Assembly (NCBI GenBank): GCA_016710685.1
Contig: JADJVC010000006.1
Location: 682,001-746,000, forward strand
DNA length: 64,000 nucleotides
Reading direction: 5' to 3'
Source: Flavobacteriales bacterium
Lineage (GTDB): Bacteria; Bacteroidota; Bacteroidia; Flavobacteriales_F; PHOS-HE28
The notes under the pieces are model-generated. The model made no database searches, was not told where the DNA came from, and saw nothing but the letters and a program-made list of their open reading frames with translations. This document shows, in pieces, positions 1 to 9,190 of this stretch. A program made the translations under genes and the position numbers. Each line of letters starts with the position of its first letter. Position 1 is the stretch's first letter.

Positions 1-322
1 GATCGTAGTTGTAGACGCTCTGGTAGCCTTGTGAAGTGTATTTGTAGCTAACCGTCTTATTGGCAAATAAGCCCCCGACGCCAATGGCTCCGACTCCGTC
101 CACGCCGCCTACGCCGTGCTCAATGCTCAGCACAATGGTGGGCGAGGTCTTGTAATTGTCGTTGTAGGAACTGATGTAACTGTATCGTGCACCGCCCAAC
201 CCGATGCCGGCGTTGATGGCGGTGACGCCACGGTCGAAGGCTTGTGCATGTGCGCTGTTCGGGGCGGCGAGTGCGACTAAAGCAAGGGCCGCGAGCAGTG
301 AGGAAATGTTCTTGGTCTTCAT
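1..322 (-). CDS. Partial secreted/outer-membrane protein (N-terminus only)
   Basis: The reading frame starts at ATG 322 and runs off the left edge without a stop, giving 107 residues. It opens with a signal peptide (lysines, then a Leu/Ala-rich stretch, then AHAQ as a likely cleavage site). The mature part is rich in Gly, Tyr and Ser with alternating hydrophobic residues (INAGIGLGG, YISSYNDNY), which resembles an outer-membrane beta-barrel, but no family can be named from this fragment. It lies 31 bp downstream of the CsgG-like gene on the same strand, so the two are probably cotranscribed. Confidence 0.65.
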   Translation of the reverse strand, partial: MKTKNISSLLAALALVALAAPNSAHAQAFDRGVTAINAGIGLGGARYSYISSYNDNYKTSPTIVLSIEHGVGGVDGVGAIGVGGLFANKTVSYKYTSQGYQSVYNYD

Positions 323-353
323 TTTTCCAGGGTGTTGGTTTGGTTGCTCAGGT

Positions 354-1307
354 TCATTTGCGTTTCAGTGCGATGCTGCCTTCACGCAGGTCCGCCACTG
401 TGTATTTGGCCTGCAACTTGGCGTACAGCGCGTCCAACAGTTGCTGTGTGCTGCCTGTGTGTTGTACGGTTACCGTGCCAATGCCTTCGCTGAAGGAGCG
501 TTCAACGTTCTTCACTTTCGTGTCGCCTTTTACGATATCCTCAAAGCCTGCCATCGCGCCGTACTCCATGTTGGCGATGGAGAACACGGTCCAGTTGCTG
601 TTAGGGTCTGCGCTGGCGGGCAACGGTATGGTTTGCCATTCGTCGCTCAACAGGTCGCAACTCTGGAATACGCCCTTTTCCAAGGCATTGGCCAATGCGG
701 GGTTGTTCTTCACGCTGCTCACTACGTTGAACATGCCTACGCCCAAGCCCACACCGCCGGCCTTTTTGCCATCTACATCAACTGTCTTACTCCACAGAAT
801 ATCACGCGTTTGAGGGTCCAATACTTTTAGGACGAAGCCTAGATGCACTGTTTCCGAACCCACACGCACAATGGCTATGCCCACCTTGCTGCTGCCTTCG
901 TTGTACTCCGTGATCTCGCCCGTTACCACGAGTTGCGCACCCAACATTTTCCCTGCACGTGCAGTGCTGGCCGCATTCATCAGGCCGTTGTCGGCACCTT
1001 CCATCTCTTGTGTCATATCGCCCAAGTTGTCCTTGGATTCCAGCACGCGGAAACATTGCAATTGCTGCAATGCGTTTTCCAGCATGGTGGCCATGTTCGC
1101 GCCTAATTCCGGCGGATTATTCGTGGTAGTGACATTGAAGCGTGCCACTGCCAGCCGTACCCGCTGTGCCAAGGGAACACTGTCGCAACGTGCTTTGAGT
1201 TCATCAAAAGTGACCTCGACTTTCTTCTTGTTCTGCGCATGGCTTAGCGCCGGCAGGGACATCAGTGTGGCCAAGGTTATGAGCTTGAGGGTGTCCAGGG
1301 TTTTCAT
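354..1307 (-). CDS. CsgG/HfaB-like envelope protein
   Basis: 317 residues with a signal peptide ending near SHAQ. Residues about 50-220 have the features of the CsgG family: RVRLAVARFNVT, a region for a low-copy OM-associated oligomer (GANMATMLENALQQLQCFRVLES), then LGAQLVVTGEITEY and a repeated beta-strand segment (VHLGFVLKVLDPQTRDILWSK, shortened here). CsgG proteins form outer-membrane secretion pores for curli-type fibres; many Bacteroidota homologues are of unknown role. No curli subunit gene is visible nearby. The C-terminal 90 residues are not recognisable. I see no lipobox, so it differs from E. coli CsgG, which is a lipoprotein. Confidence 0.75.
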   Translation of the reverse strand: MKTLDTLKLITLATLMSLPALSHAQNKKKVEVTFDELKARCDSVPLAQRVRLAVARFNVTTTNNPPELGANMATMLENALQQLQCFRVLESKDNLGDMTQEMEGADNGLMNAASTARAGKMLGAQLVVTGEITEYNEGSSKVGIAIVRVGSETVHLGFVLKVLDPQTRDILWSKTVDVDGKKAGGVGLGVGMFNVVSSVKNNPALANALEKGVFQSCDLLSDEWQTIPLPASADPNSNWTVFSIANMEYGAMAGFEDIVKGDTKVKNVERSFSEGIGTVTVQHTGSTQQLLDALYAKLQAKYTVADLREGSIALKRK

Positions 1308-1522
1308 TGTTTTGGTTTTTGGTTGGTTGTCGGTTTTAGTTTTTGGTTATCGGCGTGTCCCATGGCGTGAGAAATGCGGGAGAGATCGCTAGGGCTGCTG
1401 CAAGAAGGATGATGGTGAGCATGGTGTTTTCCGTTTGGTGAAGCGAAGCAACCGCAACATCAGACCTCGCCAAAGCGCCATTGAGCAAGCGGCGGCATGC
1501 ACTGAGAATTTGGCGGAAATGC

Positions 1523-1547
1523 GAAGGGCGCCGTGAGGCGCCCTTTC
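1523..1547 (-). terminator. Hairpin terminator after lipoprotein gene
   Basis: A nine-base-pair GC-rich stem (AAGGGCGCC / GGCGCCCTT) with a GTGA loop lies 20 bp past the stop of the lipoprotein gene on the minus strand and upstream of the csgG-like gene. The following T-run is short, so termination efficiency is uncertain. Confidence 0.6.
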
Positions 1548-1566
1548 GTATCAAGCCGTTCTCCGC

Positions 1567-2145
1567 TTACTGCGGCAATGGCAAACTGAAACTCCCGTTG
1601 GTGATGGAATGGCCTGTGCTCACCGTCGTCCCATCATTATCGATCACCGAGACGCCGGCATAGCTGAAGGTGCCTTCCAACAGGCCTCCGGGCAGGGTGT
1701 CCAACCGTGTGAACGTGTTGCTGCCGCTGGTACCGGTGGAGAGCAGATAGGTTTGGTCATCCGTGGTGACTTGCGGGTCCGGGGAGTGGATTGCCAACAT
1801 GGTGAAGATGGGATCTGTTTGACCCGTATTAATGGTAATGGGCGCACTCAAACTGTCCGGGATGATCGTGCTCCAAGAAGATGCCCATACACCCCCAATT
1901 GTCACGGCAACGCCCAAAAAGAGCCGCGATCCGGGAATGCCTGTATTGGTTGCTGCCGTTGCCACTTGATCGCAATTGATCGTGGTGCCGTCCAGGTCGA
2001 ATTTAATGTAGCCTTCTGAAGGTGTGCCACCGGTGCCACCTCCGCCGGAAGGTGCCGCAGGGGCATCGTCATCCTTGGAGCAACTTGCTATCAGTAAGCA
2101 AACGGTCGCCAATGCGGCGATCCAGTTGGTTGTCCGGAGTTTCAT
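1567..2145 (-). CDS. Small surface lipoprotein of unknown function
   Basis: 192 residues. The N-terminus is a type II signal peptide with lipobox LIAS-C, followed by acidic residues (SKDDD) and a Gly/Pro/Ser-rich linker with GGGGTGG. Acidic residues right after the lipidated Cys resemble the lipoprotein export signal known in Bacteroidota, so surface exposure is plausible. The body (YIKFDLDGTTINC onwards) looks like an all-beta domain seen in small Bacteroidota lipoproteins, but I do not recognise a specific family. It is the last gene of the four-gene minus-strand unit. Its ATG lies 5 bp after the original stop of the interrupted lipoprotein gene upstream. Confidence 0.75.
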   Translation of the reverse strand: MKLRTTNWIAALATVCLLIASCSKDDDAPAAPSGGGGTGGTPSEGYIKFDLDGTTINCDQVATAATNTGIPGSRLFLGVAVTIGGVWASSWSTIIPDSLSAPITINTGQTDPIFTMLAIHSPDPQVTTDDQTYLLSTGTSGSNTFTRLDTLPGGLLEGTFSYAGVSVIDNDGTTVSTGHSITNGSFSLPLPQ

Positions 2146-2150
2146 CGTGT

Positions 2151-2462
2151 TCAGTTTTTGCGTTTCAAAAGTTGTAGCCCGTTCACCGCCAGCGTATCGC
2201 CGTTCAAAGTACCCAAACTCGCCATGCCGTTGTTGGGCCGAAGCAGCAGGTTCTTTCCATCACGCAACTAGGTGCCCTTCACTGTTTGCCCCAAAAGTTC
2301 CATGGTGAAATAATACTGCCCATCTGGCCGAAGTTCCAACGTGGCGGATTGCATGCCATCCATGTCCAAGCCATTGATCGTGCCATAAACTTCGGATTGT
2401 TCCATGGTTCTGCCGCATGCTAATTGGCACAACAGAATCAAGGGGAGGAGCCGGCGTTTCAT
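2151..2462 (-). pseudogene. Small lipoprotein interrupted by in-frame TAG
   Basis: ATG 2462 opens a lipoprotein (MKRRLLPLILLCQLA-C lipobox) that meets TAG at 2270-2268 after 64 residues (ending GQTVKGT). The same frame continues without another stop for 38 sensible codons (LRDGKNLLLRPNNGMASLG and so on) to TGA at 2153-2151, 5 bp before the next ATG. Coding character is unbroken across the amber. Beta-barrel lipocalin/NlpE-like small lipoproteins often have a GTW motif at this place, so the likely ancestral codon is TGG (Trp), one base from TAG. It could be a decaying gene, a consensus error or a readthrough product of 103 residues. Confidence 0.65.
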
Positions 2463-2509
2463 TGCGCATGGGTGGCATCGCTCATCGGGGTCCACAGTGG
2501 GATCACGTT

Positions 2510-3754
2510 TTACTGTTTCACAAGCGTCACCCGGTGGATTACTTTCAGGTCTTTCCAAAAGAAAGCCGTGTACATCCCAGAGGCTCGGCCAGTCAGGTTC
2601 AGAACGGTTTCCGAGCGGATTATGCGGTCTACAACCAGCTTGCCTTGTGGGTCGTAGAGGATTACGCGCACAGGTTGGTCATCCGTAGGCTGTACGGTGA
2701 TCTGCTCGGCGAAAGGGTTTGGGTAGACGGAGATGTTGGCGGCCGAGTGTAGCTGGTCAACATCGGATGTGATGTCCACCCAGATCGAGTCTATTCCGGA
2801 ACGGTAGTTCGTTTGACTCCATCTTCCTCTGGAATCCAAGGCCCGCATGAAGAGGCGGTGGTAGGAATTATTGTCGAAACTCGCGGGCACCGCCACTTGG
2901 TCGACTTCACCCACGAGATCGGCGCTGCTGGTGGAAGCATCGTATGGCATGCCCAATCCGACCCCAGGGTCCTCATCCCAGAAGTATTCCATGCGGACGA
3001 TCAAGCCTGATGTGCTGTCCTCGATCAATACGGGAATATTGTTCGTGTGGCTCCATTTCCCATTGGCGTCAACGGACCGGATGAAAAGACTGTTTATGCC
3101 AATTGTCGCACCTGGCGCATCAGCAAGAAGATCGGCATTCATGACATCACCAGCGCCTCCGACCCCGGCGTCCATTGCAGCCCCGAACCCCGGATCGGTG
3201 TTCAAGAAGTACTCCGTCCGAGCAATCTCTGGGAGCGCTGGGAGGGCGAACACGTTGAATGGCCGGGCATTCGTGTGGCTCCATCGCCCTTGTGCGTCTC
3301 GGCTTCGGGAGAAAAGGATATTGACGCCCGGCACCAAGCTGGCAAGACTTGCCGTGTACATTGCGTCCTGGACATTCGGTGTTCCGTCCGCGTTTGCATC
3401 GGTCCCGGCACCATAACCGGGGTCGTTGTTGAGGAAATATTCGGTCAGCTCGATTGGTTCTGTGCTTGGTTGAGCGACGATATTAATTGGTGAGCAGTTC
3501 GTATGGCTCCATATGCCGTTCGAAGTGCGTGTGCGAAAGCCCACCACATGGACACCGACCGAAAGGCCGCTCAGAGGCAAGTTGAATGCGGTATTGGGAA
3601 CTTCGGCTTGGTTCAGAAAGTCGAATGAGGTCGCCTCCCCTAACCCGGGATCGGTGTCCAACCAGTACTCGCCACTGGCCATTGGTTGACCGAGGCCGAT
3701 GTTGACCCATGCCAGCATAGCCAAAAATGGTGCGAAGCGTAGCATGGGACTCAA
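2510..3754 (-). CDS. T9SS cargo protein with four internal repeats
   Basis: 414 residues. A signal peptide (to about residue 22) is followed by four repeats of roughly 75 residues starting near 29, 105, 181 and 256. Each opens with EY(W/F)xxxDPG and closes with G(I/R/K)WS(H/Q)TN. Residues about 338-414 form a type A T9SS sorting domain (SVYPNPFAEQITV, then GKLVV and GMYTAFFW), so the protein should be exported by the GldKLMN/PorP system encoded in this window and attached to or released from the surface. The start ATG overlaps the stop of the beta-helix gene upstream (ATGA), so the two are translationally coupled. The function of the repeats is unknown. Confidence 0.85.
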   Translation of the reverse strand: MSPMLRFAPFLAMLAWVNIGLGQPMASGEYWLDTDPGLGEATSFDFLNQAEVPNTAFNLPLSGLSVGVHVVGFRTRTSNGIWSHTNCSPINIVAQPSTEPIELTEYFLNNDPGYGAGTDANADGTPNVQDAMYTASLASLVPGVNILFSRSRDAQGRWSHTNARPFNVFALPALPEIARTEYFLNTDPGFGAAMDAGVGGAGDVMNADLLADAPGATIGINSLFIRSVDANGKWSHTNNIPVLIEDSTSGLIVRMEYFWDEDPGVGLGMPYDASTSSADLVGEVDQVAVPASFDNNSYHRLFMRALDSRGRWSQTNYRSGIDSIWVDITSDVDQLHSAANISVYPNPFAEQITVQPTDDQPVRVILYDPQGKLVVDRIIRSETVLNLTGRASGMYTAFFWKDLKVIHRVTLVKQ

Positions 3755-4796
3755 TTGTTGCTTCGTGTGCTCAATGTGACCTCGATCGTTCCACCTTGAA
3801 TGGCGGCGGCTGGAACGGTTAGTTCGTAGATGGTCGGGATCGCTGGAATGCCGCTCGGGATGTATGGTGAGATCCCTCCGTAAATGCCCAATTGAAGACC
3901 GTCATCCCCGGCAGTCAGATAGGGAGAGTTGGAGGGCAGTTTCCACTTGGTGTCGTCCGAGGTGAACGCCGGATTGAACACGTTGGTCATAGGTATGCTG
4001 TTCACGTTGTTGTTTCCAGCGGGCAGGCTGGTGGCCCCGGCAGCGATGTTGTGATGAATGTCATTGTCATTGATGTTCACCGAACCAAGGCGGAGGATGT
4101 TGTTCTTGAAGATGGATCCCCAGAGATCCTGGACCGTGTTGTAATCGAAGAGGTTGTTCGCGACAGTCACATTGCTGAAGGAATTTTCCAGATCGATCGC
4201 CCCATTGAAGTAATTATTGGAGATTACCACATTGCTTACGTATTGGCTGTAGCCGCCCGTGGCAATGCCGGATAAGTTGAAGTAGTTACCGGTAACGATG
4301 TATCCACTGAACGGCAAATTAGGGGTTTGGTCGAAAATCAAGCCGTCGCTGTCGAAAAAATTGCGGATGGCCGTAATGTTCTCCACATCGTTGATGTACA
4401 GGCCTGCATACGGGCCATTAAATCGAATTCCAGTAAAGACACTACCGTCTGACCCCTGCCGCCAACGTGATCGGTCGCCGTCGCCATCTGGTTGTTCGCC
4501 TGTAAATCAGGGTTGTTGGCCGTCCCCATCCCAAGCTTGAAACCCGGTCCTATCAAGACGATCGGTTTGGCCATGGTCACACTGCCGTAGTTCATCGGCG
4601 AAGCTTCCAGATGGATGGTGTCGCGTGCTCCGTTCGCACTCACGAAAGGATTTGCTACTGCCTCGGCCAGGTCAGTGAAACAATGGTCACAATTGCTTGC
4701 CAGCACAGGGTTGTTATTCACCCGCCAAATGGTGGCGTTGCTCAAAATCGGTGACAGGATAAATGCGACGGCAACGATTAATGCTGAGGCTTTCAT
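3751..4796 (-). pseudogene. Secreted right-handed beta-helix protein, frameshifted
   Basis: From ATG 4796 a signal peptide (SPILSNA) and the start of a beta-helix-type protein (DTIHLEASPMNYGSV) read in one frame to about 4455. The continuation (SDGSVFTGIRFNGPYAG, then repeated NN/N-rich turns such as VVISNNYF and VTVANNLF) is in another frame that ends at 3751. Total length 1046 is one base short of a multiple of three. The switch falls at a G-run (CCCC on the plus strand, 4453-4456), and one more G there restores a 348-residue protein. Such folds are typical of pectate-lyase-like or choice-of-anchor secreted proteins. No T9SS sorting domain is visible at its C-terminus. Confidence 0.75.
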
Positions 4797-4973
4797 GGGT
4801 GCGTGTTTTTGGGTTTTATTCCCGTTTCAGGAACCCAAAAATCCCCACCGCTTCACTCTTCGAATAGCCCCCCTGAGCATCCGGCGGCAACGATCGAGAA
4901 TACGGCAGGATGGCATTCGTCCCATCAAGGACTAAGCAGTAGACCTTGTATGCAATAACTGGAGCAAGAGCAA

Positions 4974-5717
4974 CTACAACCGCCCCAACGCCTCCATCAG
5001 CTCCGCCTTCTGCCTGCGGCTTACCGGCAGGTTGCTGCCGTCGCACATCACCACTTCGCCGCCCTCGCCCTTGATGTAGCGCTTGATGTGCTTGCGGTGA
5101 ACGAGGTGGCTTTGGTGGACGCGCACAAAACCTTGCGGCACCAAGAACGCATCAAATTCACTTAATGGGCGGCTCACCACCTGTGGCTTTTTCTCATCAC
5201 GCAGGTACACCTCCGTGTAGTTGTTGTCGCTGGTGCAGTAGAGAATGTCGTCGATCTGCACCATGTACAATCCCTCGCCGGTGGGCAGGGCGATCTGGCG
5301 GTCGTTTTCCAGTTGGTGCAACAATCCGCTTACGCCGGGGTGCCCGTTGCCTTTCGCCAATGCCGCAACAGCCTTGTGTATGGCATCATCCAGCTCTTCC
5401 GGCACCACGGGCTTCAGCAAAAAATCCAGCGCGTTGAATCGGATGGCGCGCACTGCATAGCCTTCGTGCGCTGTGGTGAAGATCACATGCGGACGGACCG
5501 GTGCAATGGCTTTCAGCAGGTCGAAGCCGGTCATGCGCCCCATTTCCACATCCAAGAAGAGCAGGTCCGGCTGCTCTTTGCGTACCAATGCAATTCCACT
5601 GGGCACGTCGGTGGCCATGCCGATTACCTGAATGTCCGGATGCCGTTCCTTCAGCAACGCCGAAAGCGTGTCGCGGCATTGGGCTTCATCATCGACGAGC
5701 ACTGCGGTGGCGGCCAT
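4974..5717 (-). CDS. LytTR-family response regulator
   Basis: 247 residues. Receiver domain about 4-120 with acidic pocket DDE (9-11), phospho-acceptor Asp56 (LLFLDVEMG) and the conserved Thr and Lys (FTTAHE, FLLKPV). LytTR DNA-binding domain about 145-245 (DILYCTSDNNYTEVYL, FVRVHQSHLVHRKHI). LytTR regulators bind direct repeats upstream of target promoters. It follows the TPR/LytS-like kinase gene on the same strand after a 207-bp spacer, so the two should form a two-component pair. Targets are not visible here. Confidence 0.92.
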   Translation of the reverse strand: MAATAVLVDDEAQCRDTLSALLKERHPDIQVIGMATDVPSGIALVRKEQPDLLFLDVEMGRMTGFDLLKAIAPVRPHVIFTTAHEGYAVRAIRFNALDFLLKPVVPEELDDAIHKAVAALAKGNGHPGVSGLLHQLENDRQIALPTGEGLYMVQIDDILYCTSDNNYTEVYLRDEKKPQVVSRPLSEFDAFLVPQGFVRVHQSHLVHRKHIKRYIKGEGGEVVMCDGSNLPVSRRQKAELMEALGRL

Positions 5718-5924
5718 GGAGCACGGATTATTGGCGATGAAATTAGGTGGTTCCGGGAAAAAAACAAATCGATGAACTCAGACTGTTGCGCGGCTAAGGT
5801 CATGTGGCGTTACAAATCATTGAATAAGGCCGATAAACGCAGATAAATAACGGCTTTGAACTCCCTGATCTGCTGATTCAACCTCCTGCCATTGATCCAA
5901 GTGCTTGTGGCACCTGCTCTGTTC

Positions 5925-8240
5925 TCACACCGGGATCACGACCTCAACACACGTCCCCTTCGGACATTCCAAATACCGGAAGCCCGCAGGCCGTCCTTTC
6001 TGCTCGGCCAATTGGTCTAAGCGCTCTTTGGTGATCACCGTGCCCAAGGACTTCCTTCCCGTGCCTGCGGGCTTGTCCTTCGGCATGCCGAGCCCGTCAT
6101 CGCTGATGGTGACGACCAAGGCGCCGTTGCGCATCTTTATGTTGATCTCTACTTTCCCATGACCGACTTTGCCGGCCATGCCATGCCATACGGCATTCTC
6201 CACAAAGGGCTGCAAAACCAAGGGCGGCACCATGGTTTCTGCCTGATCGATCGCGGGGTCCACGGTGATGCTGGTATCAAACGCATTTCCTGACCGGGCC
6301 TGTTCCAATTCCATGTATATGCCGAGCGCTTCGATGTCGCTCGACAAAGGCACTTCATTTCTCCGGCTGTTTTCCAACACGATCCTCATCAGCTTGCTGA
6401 AACGGGCAATGAAGCCGTGTGCTTTTTCCGGTTCCTGCTGGCGGATGAACGCGCTGATGCTGTTGAGCGCATTGAAGATGAAGTGCGGGTTCATTTGCGC
6501 GCGCAGGGCCTTGATCTCCAACTGCGCGGCTTGTTTAGCGTAGCGTTCCCGCCTGCGTTTGCGGTCCAGTGCGAAGGCCGCATAACCGCCCACGGAGAGC
6601 AGTAGGCCGCCACCTGCCAGGCCGATACTTCGTCGGCGCACGCGACCTACGCTTTCCTCCGAAGACTTTCGTTCCATGTTCAAGGCTTGGGCGTGGGCCA
6701 GGCTGTCCGCATACTGCCGTTTTGCGAAGCCGTGCCGCAGTTCAGTTTGCGCTAGCCGCGCCGTTACTTCCACGCCCTCCAACGAGTCCTTTAAGGTGGT
6801 CCAACTGTCTTTGTACTCCAAGGCTTTTTCATATTGGCCCAAGTTCCGATAGGCGAAGGATAGCCGGTTCAAGGCCAGTAGCCGCAAACTGGCGTAGTGG
6901 CCATTTTCAGCTAAGGGTAATGCCTCCTTTAATATGTTGATCGCAGCGTTCCAGTGCTCACGCGCGATCTCGTTCGAGGCCATGTCGATCAAACTGCTCG
7001 TGGCCCATTTTTGATCTCCCAATTCGGTAAAATACTGATGGACCTGCGCAACTGCTGTGTAGGATTCGTCGAAGCGGCCTTCCCAATTCAGGATGGCGGC
7101 CCTCGACTTCGCGCCGTATGCCACCAGTTCCATATCTTGCAAGACTTGAACGGTGTGTTCCGCGTCCTTCACCATACGCATGGCCGTGTCGAAACGCGTT
7201 GTATGGTCGTAGCCCAAAGTGCGGCTTTCCGAACTGTCCAAGCTTACCCGGAATTTGGCAGCATACATACTGAGCATGGCTTTTTCGCGAGGCATGTCCA
7301 AACTGTCCGCAATGAGCATGGCCAAGTTCCAGCGTTTCACTACCTCTTCCGGGCCAAGAATGTCCCAATAGCAATAGCCGATCAACTTCAGGACGTCAAC
7401 ACGGTCACGTTGGTCGCCGGCACGCACGAGCGCTTCATCCGCCAGATTGGCCGTCTTAGCGCATTGGTCACTAAGGCCTTGATCCATCTGGGCGAGGGCC
7501 GATCCATGCAAAGTGATGCCCTCGGCATAGGCGCCCCCGGCTTGTTGGGCACTAACCAATGCTTCCCCGTACAGCAGTTCCGCACCCTGCGGGTCCGCAC
7601 CGTTGAGGTGTGCAAGGGCATGTGCGGCTTTGAAACGCCAAAGCAGTTCCAGATCGCCGCGCACTTCCAAGGCGGGGCGAATTAAATTCGCAAGCGAGTC
7701 GGCTTGGGCTTGTTCTTTCCGTGAGGCAAGCACCTTCAGTTGCGCAATCCGGCAACGCAGGTAGAGTTCCGGGTCAGGTGGACCTTTTTCTCCGTGAAAG
7801 AGACTGTTCAATAGGCTGTCCGAAGCGTCCCATTTACGGTCGCCAAGCTGCCACAAGGCCCGATAATATGTTGCCCAAGGGGCATAAGCCAGTGGCGCAC
7901 CCGCCACATCAAATCCTTCCAGCTCTTCCATGTACGCGGCAAACCCCGGAGCACGGTTGTGCAACAAGACTTCCGCTTTCATGGCGCGTGCCTTTAGCAC
8001 TAAGCGGGCATCGTGTTCTGCTGCGGCAAAAGTCTCCAACCGGCCCACGTTCGCCAATGCGCTGTCCTCATTTCCATAGAGCCGCTCTTGCGCGATCCGA
8101 AAAACGGAAGTACTATCAACACCGCTTACTTCTTTAGTGCCTGAGGTTGGTGAACATCCAACGGCCAGCAGTGCTATGCACAAACTAACGACGGGCAATA
8201 ACTGCCGACAATGCGCAATATGTCCTGATGAATAAGCCAT
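5925..8240 (-). CDS. TPR-containing LytS-like sensor histidine kinase
   Basis: About 771 residues from ATG 8240, chosen because it directly precedes a signal sequence (an ATG 30 bp upstream adds only a non-signal leader). The N-terminus carries a lipobox-like LLAVG-C. A long helical TPR-type region follows to about residue 540, then one membrane segment (SIGLAGGGLLLSVGGYAAFAL) and the His_kinase/HATPase region: MNPHFIFNALNSI with the phospho-accepting His, QPFVENAVWHG (N box) and SDDGLGM (G1). This is the usual Bacteroidota pairing of an extracytoplasmic TPR sensor with a LytTR regulator, which is encoded next. A lipidated N-terminus plus a membrane helix is unusual; cleavage by signal peptidase I, or none, is also possible. 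Confidence 0.88.
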   Translation of the reverse strand: MAYSSGHIAHCRQLLPVVSLCIALLAVGCSPTSGTKEVSGVDSTSVFRIAQERLYGNEDSALANVGRLETFAAAEHDARLVLKARAMKAEVLLHNRAPGFAAYMEELEGFDVAGAPLAYAPWATYYRALWQLGDRKWDASDSLLNSLFHGEKGPPDPELYLRCRIAQLKVLASRKEQAQADSLANLIRPALEVRGDLELLWRFKAAHALAHLNGADPQGAELLYGEALVSAQQAGGAYAEGITLHGSALAQMDQGLSDQCAKTANLADEALVRAGDQRDRVDVLKLIGYCYWDILGPEEVVKRWNLAMLIADSLDMPREKAMLSMYAAKFRVSLDSSESRTLGYDHTTRFDTAMRMVKDAEHTVQVLQDMELVAYGAKSRAAILNWEGRFDESYTAVAQVHQYFTELGDQKWATSSLIDMASNEIAREHWNAAINILKEALPLAENGHYASLRLLALNRLSFAYRNLGQYEKALEYKDSWTTLKDSLEGVEVTARLAQTELRHGFAKRQYADSLAHAQALNMERKSSEESVGRVRRRSIGLAGGGLLLSVGGYAAFALDRKRRRERYAKQAAQLEIKALRAQMNPHFIFNALNSISAFIRQQEPEKAHGFIARFSKLMRIVLENSRRNEVPLSSDIEALGIYMELEQARSGNAFDTSITVDPAIDQAETMVPPLVLQPFVENAVWHGMAGKVGHGKVEINIKMRNGALVVTISDDGLGMPKDKPAGTGRKSLGTVITKERLDQLAEQKGRPAGFRYLECPKGTCVEVVIPV

Positions 8241-8375
8241 GGCCACCACAGCCCCACCAGTGCCGGGCATGCGGGGAAAGATATGGCTTTGACTAATACC
8301 TCAAAAAGAACCAGAGGTCTGCCGTGCGAGATCCGATATGTATCGGACCTGCAGGAGCGCCTGATGGATCAATCA

Positions 8376-8933
8376 CTACTTCTCCAGCACCAAGCTCACC
8401 GAATTCATACAATACCGCAGCCCGGTCGGCTTCGGCCCATCATCGAACACATGGCCGAGGTGCGCGTCACAGCGTGGACATACGACCTCCGTGCGTTCCA
8501 TGCCCAAGCTGCCATCACCCCGATGGTCCACGCTGGTGGGCGTTAAGGGCTGGTAAAAGCTGGGCCATCCTGTGCCACTGTGGAATTCGGTACCAGCATC
8601 GTATAGCGGATGGCCGCACACCGCACATACGAAGGTGCCGTCGCCTTTGTAATCCGTGTATTTGCCTGTGAATGGCCGTTCCGTGCCGCCGTTGAAGGCA
8701 ATGTTGAACAGTTCCGGGGAAAGAATGCTCTTCCATTCTTCCTTGGAAACGTTCAGTTTCGCGGTATCCGTGGTGCTCCAATACGGGTTATTGGAATGAT
8801 CCTGCATGGCAACGGGCTGCTGGGCCATTCCACTGTCCGCAGTTGACGGAGCGCCCGCCGTGTTGCCGCACCCGAGGGAAAGCAGGCCGGGTGCTACTAG
8901 TAAGGACATGATCAAGGAACGGAAGTTTTTCAT
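8376..8933 (-). CDS. msrB: Peptide-methionine (R)-S-oxide reductase, lipoprotein form
   Basis: 185 residues from ATG 8933, chosen because it begins a lipoprotein signal peptide (LLSLG-C). The MsrB domain spans about 55-183 with the two zinc CxxC pairs (CAVCGHPL and CPRCDAHLGHVF), the substrate motif GTGWPSF and the catalytic Cys in RYCMNSVSL. MsrB reduces methionine-R-sulfoxide in proteins. The lipobox places it in the periplasm or on the outer membrane, where it would repair envelope proteins after oxidative damage. It is divergent from topA, with about 260 bp between the starts, and appears monocistronic. Confidence 0.93.
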   Translation of the reverse strand: MKNFRSLIMSLLVAPGLLSLGCGNTAGAPSTADSGMAQQPVAMQDHSNNPYWSTTDTAKLNVSKEEWKSILSPELFNIAFNGGTERPFTGKYTDYKGDGTFVCAVCGHPLYDAGTEFHSGTGWPSFYQPLTPTSVDHRGDGSLGMERTEVVCPRCDAHLGHVFDDGPKPTGLRYCMNSVSLVLEK

Positions 8934-9161
8934 CGCGGTGTTTGTGTAATGACGGTGGTCGACGCCAGATGGTGAATCTGACATACGGGGAATGGGGACG
9001 CGGCGGATTAATTGCCGGGTTTGGTCCTGATCGTTCCCCAGCCGGAAAAGCAGAAAATGGGGGTTCCGGCTTGCGATGTGCGATGCCACAAAACTTTCCT
9101 TCCCCATAGGGGAAGTAGAACACGCCATGCGGAATGTTTGGAACATCCCGTTCCAATGTCC

Positions 9162-9169
9162 TTTCTTTG
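9162..9169 (+). promoter_or_regulatory. Candidate -7 element for topA
   Basis: TTTCTTTG followed by CGCCCC lies 21 bp before the topA ATG. It matches the Bacteroidota -7 pattern TAnnTTTG except T for A at the second position, so it is a weak call. Confidence 0.4.
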
Positions 9170-9190
9170 CGCCCCGAAAATCCCCCCGGA

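Noticed and set aside
1336..1554. 72-codon minus-strand frame with a hydrophobic end (MLTIILLAAALAI)
   Set aside because: It crosses the terminator hairpin at 1523-1547, and the hydrophobic stretch alone is not evidence. No start signal is visible.
4816..4990. Minus-strand open frame ending AQGGYSKSEAVGIFGFLKRE just before the beta-helix gene
   Set aside because: It looks faintly protein-like but has no good start codon, overlaps the end of the LytTR gene and matches no family I know. Possibly a gene remnant; not enough to annotate.
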